A DNA stretch of 64,000 bases from Scilla litardierei (lineage: Eukaryota > Streptophyta > Magnoliopsida > Asparagales > Asparagaceae). Position 1 is the stretch's first letter; each line of letters begins with the position of its first letter. Position numbers and translations under genes: made by a program. This document shows, piece after piece, positions 31,194 through 43,300 of this stretch. The notes beneath the pieces are model-generated. The model did not search any database, was not told where the DNA came from, and was given only the letters and a program-made list of their open reading frames with translations. The stretch covers positions 1 through 64,000 of the forward strand of contig JAULAV010002380.1 in NCBI GenBank assembly GCA_030789695.1. The letters run 5' to 3'.

Positions 31194-32879
31194 TGATATG
31201 CTCATATTTTACACTTTATTTCTGCATATTTGCATGCCATTTCGATTGCTCATATTGCGATTTTCACGATCATACGACGATTTCGCGGTACTTTTTACTA
31301 TTTCTTAGTTTCGTCTGATTTCAGGAGATATGGAGCAATCGGGAGTGATTTGGAGCCATGAGCACATACACACATTCTGGAGTGTCATTGATGACGATAT
31401 CGAAGAGCTAAGGGCACTGGAGGCTGAGTAGAAGAGGAATAGAGGCGAAGAAATTAACGAGGAAGCAAGAAGAAGGAGTTTTGATAAGATTTACATGCTA
31501 CTCGGCCGAGTGAAGCGTCTCACTCGACCGAGTGAAGCATCTCACTCGACCAGTGAAGCTGATACGACGAATCAAGCCTGATTGAGAGCTAAAATGTACT
31601 CAACCGAGTGGAAATTTCCACTTGATCGAGTGAGGATTCCACTCGACCGAATGGAGCAAAATTTTGTGAAGAAAATCTTTGACACTTCTCTGTTTTATGG
31701 AGGATCTGCAGAAGACTCCACTCGACTGAGTAGTAACTCCACTCGACCGAGTAAACAGACTACTCGGCCAAGTGGTCTGAGGAGCCTAAAATGCTGATAT
31801 TCTGATTTTGATGTGGATTCTACACTCGACCGAGTGAGCTGTTCACTCGGCCGAGTGGCGCCGTCAGCCCAAACTGTAAACTAGGGTTCGAGGCCGACCA
31901 GGGGCAAAGTTGTCAGGATTTTTGCATCTTTTGGGCACATATAAGTAGCCAGATCTGGAGGCAGCCCAAAGGAGAGACTCCATACTTTATTGTTGAAGTT
32001 TACATTTGGATGATATATCTCTTATTAGATTTGAGTTTTGCAATGAATTCTCTTATCAATCTTATTTCTCTTGTGATTTTCATGATGATTTGTGAGCAAT
32101 TCTTTTGCTCTAGGGCAAAGGGATGAACCCTATGGATTTAAAGTTTGATATGTGAAATAATTGAATACCCCTGTTGTTAAACTTGTTAAAAGGTAAGATT
32201 GTGATTGGATTACTACGGATAGCTAGGAATTTCCATCGGATCTTGAGAGCTCGAGAGAGGATCTTGATCTATGGGAAGCCCTAAATATTCGATCTAGATC
32301 TATAATCAAGATTCACTAGATTTGGTGCACGAGAGCGACCAAATCTAGCATCTTTATTATACTTATATACTTAAATTTGTTTGCACAACGGTGAAACAAG
32401 TACGAACTATCACGATTTAGATTCGAACTAAAGTTGTGTAAGAGCGAGCTTGAGTTGGGATTGGATATAATTATCAATCTTAATGCTAGTATTTTGAACT
32501 AGGTTTGCACAAGAGCGAGGCTCTAGTATAGATTGCTATAGACGTGCGTAGCGCGATAGCGTGCGTTGGTACTCTATTTAGTTACAACAAGTTCACATTT
32601 AACCCAAGTTTAGTAATATTGAGATTCATAATTTGCATTGATTACTCGAGATCTATAGTGGGGATTCCCAAGCCCTAGACATCTTTATATATTGAATTTA
32701 CATCGATACTTGAACGATTGTGACACCAACTCTTTCAAAACTAATTTTTCACCAATAGCTTAGTAAATCATATATATTACAGTTATTAGTTCCTCCATGT
32801 GATCGATACCCGCTTGCCACTAGACTGTGCACTTGCGATAAAATTACATTGTTTCCAGAGTTGTATTCCAGGACGACCA
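31194..32879 (+). repeat. 3' LTR of element A
   Basis: 1,686 bp, starts TGATATGCTC, ends GACGACCA, followed by CGTCA. It has the palindrome array at ~31,500-31,860 and the TATA-like ACATATAAGTAGCC near 31,937. A copy of the same length is at 61,519-63,204. Confidence 0.92.
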
Positions 32880-32884
32880 CGTCA

Positions 32885-34545
32885 TAGCTCTATCTGCACT
32901 TGGTCTCTTAGATGGAGTTAGCACTCTCATCCGAAACATTTGTTGGGATGAGTTCCTGGAGTGTGAGGCTAGAACTTATAGGAGACTCACATAAGAGTTC
33001 CTAGCAATCTTCAAGAGTTTTCCATCGGGGTTCTCGCTTCGATTGATGAACAAGGACTACGGTAAGTCCACCAATTCATTGAACCCCCTCTTCAAGTGGC
33101 CTCTAGCTGTTGAGCCTGACGCACACTTACACAACTATCCATATCCTCAAGAGTGTGATCAGAACACTTTTGACTGAGGATTACTGGCCTTTCTCCCTTC
33201 ACACTGGCGAAGGCTTCTAGCGTCATTCTCCCTTGCCTTTGCCTTATGCATCGCATTATTGTGAACTCGATCTTCTGCAGATACGAGACTGGTCAGATCT
33301 CTTAGGATGAGATTTTCTTCCTCTGGTGTGCCACCCAGCCACGTGTCATCCGGGAGGACGGCACCGCACTCCCACGATACATCCTCCATGCTGGTTTGTG
33401 GCTGAACCAGATATTTCTCCACACCCTCACCTGCCCACACTCTCGTATTTGTTGCGGAGGGTCTATCACTATCTTTGCCCAGCTTCCTCCCATTTCCTGG
33501 TCTCTATGCACCACGTTCTAGGCCCCACTTCACTAGATCATTTGTCTTCTCCAACATGCACATGATCAAATCTTTTGAGGAGGATAGATATTTTTGGCTT
33601 CAAGGACACCACCAGACCCCACACACTAGGTTCCGAAACCCTGTACGTTTTGGAGCTAGGACCTCTATGCAGTGGATTTTTCCACCTGATCCAGACCTTG
33701 CCCATGGTGCTCATGCACCACCTACTCAGCCTTAGGCCTAGCCCCAGCCTATCCAGGATCTCATTGTCCCACCTGCTTCCACTTCTGACCTCACCATCAG
33801 GCCCACCCTACGTTAGTTCCATATGATATCTCACCAACATGGCGAGGGTAGCAGCATCACTCATCCTCCTCCACTTTCCTACCTCGAGCGTTTCACTCGA
33901 GTGGAGGAGGAGATTAGAGATTTTAAGGCCTCCACCATCACACCCTGATTGGATTTAGAGACACTCTTTCTGAGTTCAAATCCTTGGTAGACAGCCTCAT
34001 CACTGTTGTCGTGACCCTCCAGCCACAGTTCGATGCCGTCTACCGCTGGCCCCATAACCAGGGTCATTACCCTGTTATTGAGCCTCATCTCTTTCCTATT
34101 CCACACCCACCCCAGCCATCGCAGCCTGTGGACACTACCACCCCTACACCTCACATTTCTACCACCCCACCTAATATTCCTACACCACCACCATCTCCAC
34201 ATGCTCCACCTTCACCTCACCCCAAGACTGTGATTCTATCTATTCCATCACCTCCTCCAGAGACTGTGATTCCATCCAATTCTTCACCAGCTCTCACTTC
34301 TGGAGCACCATCATCTCCCACTCCATCCACATGTATTCTGTCACCTCCTCCTACTTCCACACATACCACCACCCCCTGAAGATGTCACAGTCATCTCATC
34401 GTCTCTAGACGATTCACCCACACCCACCACAGCTCCATCCATTCCATCTCCACCTCCTGCAGACACCACAGCTGCACCATCGTCTGAGCCATCAGTCCCA
34501 CCTACATCACCCTCCCAGCCACCACATGATGGTGGCTCAATTTGA
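32885..34545 (+). pseudogene. ORF1 of outer element O, 3' part
   Basis: Continues the ORF broken at 834. After CGTCA the frame gives ALGLLDGVSTL and WDEFLECEARTYRRL, aligning with LGVLEGMLTL and WRDFFQVSADTFIRPTL in B. Further on, ICCGGSITIFAQL near 33,450 matches B's ICCGGLITLLAL. Stops and frameshifts occur from ~32,990. The last ~550 bp encode a Pro/Ser/Thr-rich tail (many PPP and SPP runs) ending at the TGA near 34,545. Confidence 0.72.
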
Positions 34546-36066
34546 TTGGATAACTTTCTGCACTCCCTATGATCGCTTGGCACATTATATCACACATTCT
34601 CACTTTTTGGGCACGCTTCAATTTAGCTTGGGGAGATGCACCTAGATCTCCTTTCCCTCACTTTTTGTCCTCACGTTCTATTTTTAGTGTTTTTATTGCA
34701 TTGAGGACAACGCTCAGTTTAGCTTGGGGGAGGAGCGTTTTCATGCTTATTTCTCTACTTTTCTTCTATTTTCCTCCTTATTTTCTCCCTTTTATCTTTC
34801 ATTTTCATTTTCCTCTTGTTTTTCTTTTTCAATTTCCATTTTATTTCGTGGTTCCTTTCATTTGCATTTACTTCATGTTTTCTTCCTTATATGCATTCAA
34901 AAAAAGCCAAAAAATTGAAAACAAATCAAAGACAACAAAAATATCTGCATTTGAATCATACATCTTGCATCATCATGCACCCATTTGTATATATATGCAT
35001 TCGCTTCGAGAATTTTTTCAAAAATGAGTCCTTATATGTGTGGAATCTCGAGTCAAATTTCGTTTTCTAAACTTTTACGCTCGATTTCCACGATGTCAAT
35101 TAGGATATTTGAATAGGACATGTCTCTACTTTTAAATCCCTTGTAATATCCTAGCTTTGGCCGTCATCATGGTCCCTAAGATAGAAGTACTTGAACCCGA
35201 CGTAGGTTGAAACTTAGGAACCCACTTTATGCATGGACCGTGGAGCCGATAATTGAGTATAATGGATTATAATCCCTCAAGACTTGGATAACAACATATC
35301 ACCCAATACTGAGGATTGATCTTGTTTGACATAGCCATGCTTTCTAATAAAAAAGAAGAAAAAATTTGTGAATAGAAAAAATATATGTTCACTGTTCCCC
35401 CAGCAACACTGAGTAACTGGATCCCCACGATAGAAACTGTCGGGGCCTCGCGTCAAAAGGTTTAGCTTGGGGAGTGCATATGAATTAATATTCTATATGG
35501 TTTGAGTTAGTAGGTCCGAGGGGTCATTCTTGGCTCTATGCCCTAAGGTCGTCTGATCTGGAAGCCACCGACCCAACACTCCTTACACAAGCCAATTGTA
35601 AATCCAAAAAAATATTAAAAAGAATGCGTGTGTGTGTGTACAAAAGCATAAATAATCCTAACAATTTCAAGAATCAAGGAAAGCGGATATGTTGTGAGCA
35701 CCACTTTCTCGATCCCAAACGTATCCCTCCTTCGACCATTGCATAACTTGGATTCATATCCCTTCGACCTAAGGACGGGTTAGAGGAAATATCTTAGGAT
35801 TTGAGTATGGCCATTGTCTAGTATATTACTTGACGATTTGGGTTAGAGACGACGTCCTAGGATTATATTCTTATTGACGAAAAGAAATCAAAGCGTTTAA
35901 GTTCCATGAATTCGAAATTTCGATTCGCCCATCATGTATATAAACTCGATTTTTTAGAAATTCTCGAAGATTCATGACATCATTTGTGTGCTTGATTGCA
36001 AGCCTCTAATCTATGCTCTCTCTTATCTTCCTTGAGGATAAGGAAGAGTATAGCTTGGGGGATTTT
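34546..36066 (+). other. 3' UTR of O with stem-loop and polypurine tracts
   Basis: No ORF I would defend. GCATTG-AGGA-CAACGC at ~34,698-34,713 followed by TTTAGCTTGGGGGAGG corresponds to the post-ORF1 stem-loop of A and B. AGCTTGGGG recurs at ~34,625 and ~35,463. The region ends with TAGCTTGGGGGATTT at 36,052-36,066, the polypurine tract. Confidence 0.65.
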
Positions 36067-37380
36067 GATTAGTGGTTTTTGTATATACTTTTTACCCCTT
36101 CTCCATGCACATTTCATGCTGTTTCATTCATTTTTCCCCCATTTTCCCCATTTTGTGACCATTTTTATTTTATGGTCCATTTTGTACTTTTCCGAAAATA
36201 CATATCAAATCGGACCCATAAAGCATGAAAAGGCACAAAAGAGCGAAAGGAGCGGAAATGAGAGCTCATAGTGTGAAAAGGGGGAGAAAAGAAGGATAAA
36301 ATGACACAAACGACCGTTACGATTCGACGCATATGTGTCACTCAGCCACCCAGCAAGCCATGATTTCAATTCCACACTGCTGCGTGAATGTACTTCATAC
36401 GACCGCGTCATTCAGATGCCCAGCAGCTCAGAACTCTATTTGTCACAGCTGCGCGGGTGATTTCCAAATGACCGCATCATCTCAGAAAACAAGAAAAGAA
36501 GAAATTAACACAATGCCGACATTTGTCAAATTCAACCATGCGGACGCATAATACCAAAAGAGCTGAAGACCAAACGGTCGCATCACGTGATCGTTTCAAA
36601 GACCATGCGAGCGTCGAAGCCGGATTCGATGCGGCCGCGTCTTTAACGACTAGGTCTCGTCGATGCTACAGATCGAAGCTCTTTTACGCGTCCAGACGAC
36701 GCGGCCGCATCTTTTTCGATGCGGCCGCGTCTTTAACGACTCAGTCACGTCGATGCTACAGATCGAAGCTCTTTTACGCGTCCAGATGACGTGGCTGCAT
36801 CTTTTTCGATGCGGCTTGCAGCCGTGTCGAATTGAGATTCTATGTCAAATGGGGGCACCGTCAGGATTAGTTAATATGGTCTTTTTAGTCTTTTTCAGAT
36901 TGTATAGAAGCACATCTTCCCTGCTGCGCCCAAGAGCTTTTTCTCTACTATTTTTGAGAGCTTTTGGGTTTTTGTAAGGATTATTCTTCCTTTAACTCAG
37001 TAGTTCTTTTGTTATTCCTTTAAAATACTTTGTTTTAGATTGTTAATTAGCCATATAATTCTATTTCCTTTCTCTTTGAAATTGTGGATTACTATAACTT
37101 GAGTTCTCTTATTGAATCAATGGCATTACTCATTGAATCTTTGATGTTGATTGCATCTCTAATAATGGGTAGTGAGTAGGTTTTCCTCTAGTGCAATTGG
37201 TTGAACTCCATTGAAATTGGGCCATGGATTGGATGAAATAGTTAATTTAATTGTTGGCTAATTGATGATTTGGGGTATATTAGGATGCTAATTGTCATTG
37301 TAAATCGGTCTCCTCCCTTCTGGATAATTAGATTGGCCGCCGACGAGAGTCGGGACCAATATAGGGTTTTCGATCCCTAC
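36067..37380 (+). repeat. Probable 3' LTR of outer element O
   Basis: Starts TGATTAGTGG right after the polypurine tract. It contains a palindrome array (36,311-36,829, GATGCGGCCGCGTC and relatives), a TATAGAAG box at 36,903 and then an R-U5-like region. The right end is uncertain: I place it after GATCCCTACA at ~37,380, where an AT-rich region of different texture begins. The partner LTR is outside the window, so it cannot be confirmed by pairing. Confidence 0.55.
36311..36829 (+). repeat. GCGGCCGC-type palindrome array in O LTR
   Basis: About ten motifs, from degenerate ACGACCGCGTC and GACCGCATC to perfect GATGCGGCCGCGTC and GACGCGGCCGCATC. A ~115-bp unit containing TACAGATCGAAGCTCTTTTA is tandemly duplicated at 36,640-36,790. 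Confidence 0.8.
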
Positions 37381-40300
37381 AATGACTCATACTATCGGTA
37401 CCATGGCAAGCTCACCTACACTTAAACCATGCATTTGAATTTGAATTGATATGCATACCATGGCAAGCTCACCTCATATAATTTTCAGTCCATTTTCAAA
37501 ATTTTGAATACTTGCTAATTAAATTTGGGTATTCAAATGTCTTTAGCTCACCTCATAAACTATGAATTTTGCTAATTAAAACTGAATATGCCATAACCAC
37601 TATAATATGCCAAATTAAATATAATTAAATATGACAAATTAAATATATCCATGTCAACATTCTCAACTTGCAAAATACTGAAAATTTGAGAAAATTTGGT
37701 TTATATTTCAACTTTGATCATTTACATCACAACATGTTGGATCTCATTTATAAATTTACATATGTTGGATATCACATTAGAGGGAAACTTTGATGTAAAT
37801 CTCATTTGTAAATCTAACTGTCAATGAATGCATATCCTGTCAATGGATATGCTTGGATAGGCTTGGATATCCTGTCAATTAAAGACTTACATTATTCATT
37901 TAAATGGGAGGACTTAACTTAAACCATGATAAGCTCACCTCATATAGTTGAATTGATATGCATTCATTCTCAAATTTTGAATACTTGCATATTTCAGCAC
38001 TGAAGTATTCAAATTTTCAGTTTGAACTTAAACCATGCATTTGAATTTGAATTGATATGCATACCATGACAAGCTCACCTCATATAATTTTCAGTCCATT
38101 TTCAAAATTTTGAATACTTGCTAATTAAATTTGGGTATTCAAATGTCTTTAGCTCACCTCTTAAATTATGAATTTTGCTAATTAAAACTGAATATGCCAT
38201 AACCACTATAATATGCCAAATTAAATATAATTAAATATGACAAATTAAATATATCCATGTCAACATTCTCAACTTGCAAAATACTGAAAATTTGAGAAAA
38301 CTGATATATATGTCTACATACATATCCTGATAGCAAGGAGATCAGGATTTGGCAAGCACCCTCCATTCAACTTTGAACTTTGAAACCCATGATATCACAT
38401 ATCCTGATATATATTACACATATCCTGAAACTTCTATTTCTCAAGCACTCCAATTTGCATATGCTTTGACTATCCTGAATATTAGATATGCTGATTACAT
38501 TGTATATAGAATTTTGCATATGTAATTCAAGATATGTTTGCATGTAATTCAAACATTTGGTTATGCTGATTACATTGTATATAGAATTTGGTTATGTGTA
38601 ATTTACACATGCCAACAAAATTACATATGCTGATTACATTGGAATGACATTTGTGAAAATTGGAATGACATATCCTGAATATTAGATATGCATGTATGAA
38701 AATTGGAATGACATTTGTGATAACTGCAATGGAATGACATATGTGATTTGCATACACATATCAACATATCTTGAATCTCATTATATAACTCAGAAATGGA
38801 TAGGGTGTGTTGTTTGTGTAATTGGGTGTGTTGTTTGGGTAATGGATTGTTGTTTTGTGTAATTGGGTAATGGATTATATAACTCAGGACAATGAGATAA
38901 TGTTTTGTGTAATTGGGTGTGTTGTTTGTAGAAATGGGTAATGAGATATTGGATAATGTTATCCAATCTAAAAAAATTACATATCCTGTAATTATAAGGA
39001 TATGTCCTGTTAATAACCCAACACTATCAGGATGTATGACAATGTTTAAGTACTCAGAATGTATGAAAATTTATATATGCTATCAGGATATGTCATGTGA
39101 TAGTCTTGATACTTACATATGCTATCAGAATGAGATAATTTTTTAAATTTAAATGTATTTAGAATCTTGATATTAACAGGACAATGAGATAATTTTGTTG
39201 GTTTTTACAATCTTTATACTTACATATGCTGAAAACTAATATTCTTAAGGATGTAAAAATTGGTTGTATAAGGTTGCAAAATTATCTTGATTCAAGTTTT
39301 CATCCATGCTGAAATCAAGATTCAAAATTGCTGACATGCTGAAATCACATATGTCATTCCATTAGATATGAGATAATGCAAATCAAGATAACTTGAAATT
39401 TGATTAGATTGGTTGTATATGAGCCATTTAATTTGATTAGATTGCAACTGAATAACAGGACAATGTTTGAATTTGATTAGTTTGATTATTTCATACATTT
39501 TGAGAAATTGATTTCTCAAGTTTTTTTGAACTTAATAACAGGACAATTGCATTTCTTTTGAATCATGGAAGTTTGCAACTGAATAACAGGACAAGCTTGA
39601 CAAATTGGTAAGTTTTTTTGAACTGAGAATTTTGCCACTGTGAATCATGTGAATCAATTCCATGATTTAATATGAAATTTCTCAAGTTTTGTTGGCAATT
39701 GGCAATTCCATGTTTTTTTGAACTGAAATTTGAGTGATATTGAGAATGATTTAATATTGAGTGATATTTGAGTGATATTTGTTTCCCTCCCATACGTATT
39801 TTTCCTAATAGGTTTGAGTGATATTTCTTGATATAAAATTCCTGAGTGATATTTTTTAGTGACTTGAGCAATTTAATATCTCAATTCACACATCCATTCA
39901 CACAAATTTAAATGAAAATGCTATTTATCTCAAGAGCACTGAGTGACTTGAGTGCTTATTTTTTTGATTTTTTTGATTGGTTATCAACTCACATTGATAA
40001 TTTGCATTCAAAGATTTAAATTGATTTTTTTGATTGGTGCTCAAGGAATATGATTCCAATGAAAATCATTTTTGCTCAAGGAAAAAATCATTTTAGCTTT
40101 TGCCATCAAGCAAAAAATCATTCAGATATCCAATTTGATCTGCTTGATTTTGTGGAATTTTGATAGCCAATCAATCAGATAGCCAATTCATTGGAATTTT
40201 TTGCTTGATTTGCTGTCTGAATGATTGACCATCAAAATTGGCTTGATCAAGGATTGTCAATCATTCAGATAGCCAAAAATTGGAATTTTTTGGCTATAGC

Positions 40301-43300
40301 CAAAAATTGGAATTCAGATAGCCAAAAATTTGATCATATAGGATAGCATTCACTCATAGGACAGCATTCACTTATATGGATCAAGGATTGTCAATCATGA
40401 ATGATTAAGGATTGTCAATCATTCAGATAGCCAAAAATTCAGATAGCAAATCAAGCAAAATTGGCTATCTGAATGATAGCCAATGATTGGCCATCAAGCA
40501 AAAAATCCTTGATCAAACCAATCATTCAGATAGCCAATCTGAATGAATTGGCAATCTGAATCATTAAGATAGCCAATTTTGATGGTCAAGCAAAAAATCA
40601 AGCAAAAAATCCTTGATCAAACCAGTCCATGCAAAAATATGATTCCAATGAAAATCATTTTTGCTTTTGCCAGTCCATGAATTAGATAGCAAAAATATGA
40701 GTCCATTAGATAGCAAACTTTTCCTTTTTTCAGTCCTGTGGCTAAATGATTATCAATGGACTCATTTACTTTTTTAGCTAAATGAAAACAAATCACAGTC
40801 ACTCATACTTTTGTACTGTGTCTAACTGATTTCATTTCACACTATACTTTTGTCCTGTGGCTAAAATTTTAAGATTGGACTAAGATTGGCAACATTCAAC
40901 ATAGACTTTTGAAATTTTAGTCCCTGAAATTCAAATATACAAATTTTAGTCCCTGAAATTTAAATATACAAATTTTTTTGCATTTGTTTCCTTTTATATA
41001 TAGACTCTGAAATTTTTGTCTATGAAGTTGATATATGAATGTCTAAGCTCTACGCTCTGAAATTAAAATAGTTGAAATTCTATGTTGAAAGATAAACCCA
41101 AGTGGGAAGCTCTGCATATGAAGTTGCAATGAAATTTATAATATCATTCTAATATCTTTCAACATAGACTTTTGTATATGTTTTTAATATCATTCATATA
41201 CCAACATTCATATACCAACATTCACCTTTTGTATATGTTTTTTGAATTTTGTCAATTTTCCTGCTTGCTATTGATAATATCATGGATTTTGCAAGTTTGC
41301 TACTTGAAGCATCACATGTATTGCACTGAAATACATGCACTGATACTACAAAATTGCACATGTATTTACATGAAGAATCAATAACACTTACATGTGTTTG
41401 GTTTAAATATTTGCAGGACAAATTAATCATGGCTGTGCTTTGAAACTTTTGCACCAATCAATAGCATTTACTGAAACTTTTGCAAAAATCTGAAGAACAC
41501 ACCACTTTACTTGAACATACATCAAGCTTGCAAGCCAAGGTATTATTGAAAATACATCAAGCTTTGCTGTTGATTAATTTGCAGGACACTGTTTTGTCTT
41601 ATTGAAAATACACCAAACTTTTTTACATTTTCGTTCAGCCAAATGTTCCCAAGTTTGATGTAAATTTCATTATATCCATATTTCAGCAAGCTATTTTGAA
41701 ATTGAGCTGGCCTTGGATGTAATCCTTGGAAATTGATTTTGACACCCAAAAATGAAATTTGAAACTTTTATTTGTGGGACAACTCTTATCCATTTTGAAA
41801 CTATTAGCAGGACAATGCATTGCCAGGATTCAAATATGAGAAATGTCTTTAAATATGCAAATACTCAGCAATTGAAATGTCTTCACATTCAGTTGCTGAG
41901 TATTAAGTATTAAGAATTAAGAATTTCATTTAGTTCAGCAAATACTAAGCATAACATTTAGTTGACTATATTAGCTGAGTATTAAGAATATTTGCATATT
42001 TCATTCAACATAGCTTAGTATTTGCTAAGTATTTGTAAGTATTTGCTGAAGTTCTTATTACTAGCTATATTGTTCTTCATTCAACATAGCTATTTTATTC
42101 TTCATTCTTAATACTGAGTATAACATTAATATTTCAAAATAGCTATTTTGTTTTTAATACTCAGCTGTGCTTTTCACCTATGTTCACCTATGAAATATTA
42201 AGAATTTCAGCTATGCTTTAGTATTTGCAAATTGCTGAAGTTCATAATAGCTTAGTATTTGCTGAGAATTAAGAAGTTCTTAATATTATGTTGAATGCAT
42301 ACATAATTAGCTGAGTATTAAGAATTTCAAATTAGCTGAGTATTAAATGAAATATGCAAACACTAAGCATAACATATTTTGAAGACAAATTATGTGCCCA
42401 AATGTAATTCTTAATGTGAGAACTAAATAGGTTGGCTGTCAATATGTGAGTATTAAATGTCAATTTGTTGTTTTTGCAGTGGTTATGTAATTACACTTCA
42501 ATTTTTGACTATTACTTGATATTTTTGTTTAACAGGGAGAACTTCATTTTGAATATTTCTATCAAGTTTACAATCAAGTTTACAGTCAATTGGAGTAAAC
42601 TTGATATTTCCATCTGCTATGAATGTGAATATTTCTACCAAGTAACAGGGATTGAGGTAAAATATTCATACATTTACTGAATTGATACTTTATTCAAATG
42701 AATATGCCAATTTTGCAGCTTGGAATGTTGGAATATTGGAATGTGCCAATTTTGCAGCTTTAAAAAGTCAAATTTATCTCTATTCATTTTTAGATTTTTA
42801 GAATACTGGAATGTAATCAGGATATCATGATATAACAGTGCATTCAAATTTTGTTTTTTATCTATATCTTGCTGCACATTCAGAGATTGGTGTTTTTTAT
42901 TTGTTTTTTTATTGGTTTTTTTCCATCCTTATATACAAGAATGTATACCTGATAGTGTAGCATATGTAATTTTTAGTGGTTTTTAGAATATTGGAATGTA
43001 TTCAAGATTGTAACATCCTTATATAGCTCATTTAGATCAAGTTCAAGTTTCAAACTGAAATGATATTCTCAAACTGAAATGAAAATTTCAAACCAATGAC
43101 AAATTTTTGTGCTTATTTTTCAAACTATTTTGACTGAATATTTTCAAAGAAATTAGAAACATATTCAATTTTGAAACTTGAAAGAATTTCATTTCAGTCA
43201 AAAGACTTAAATTTTGCCTGAACTTGAAAATGAGTATTGCTAACATGAATATTGAATATTGCACCTTGCATTTTGAAATTGAATTTTGTCTCATCTTATT

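Larger units (their letters stand above)
840..32879 (+). mobile_element. Athila-like Ty3 element A, nested and non-autonomous
   Basis: Flanking LTRs (840-2,660 and 31,194-32,879) begin TGATAG/TGATAT and end GACCA, and are bracketed by the CGTCA target duplication at 835-839 and 32,880-32,884. Order inside: tRNA-Asp-type primer site, gag, protease, hairpin, palindrome array, TATA, leader, env-like ORF1, 3' UTR, polypurine tract. No RT, RNase H or integrase lies between the protease and ORF1, so A could not move without help. Element C, element B and a solo LTR are inserted within it. The 5' and 3' LTRs differ by point changes and by indels (1,821 versus 1,686 bp), so the insertion is not recent. 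Confidence 0.9.

Noticed and set aside
37388..37405. Helitron 5' end (TCATACTATCGG resembles TC...TACTAT)
   Set aside because: The preceding base is C, not A, and no flanking AT tract or sequence matching 27.5 kb is seen; left unresolved.
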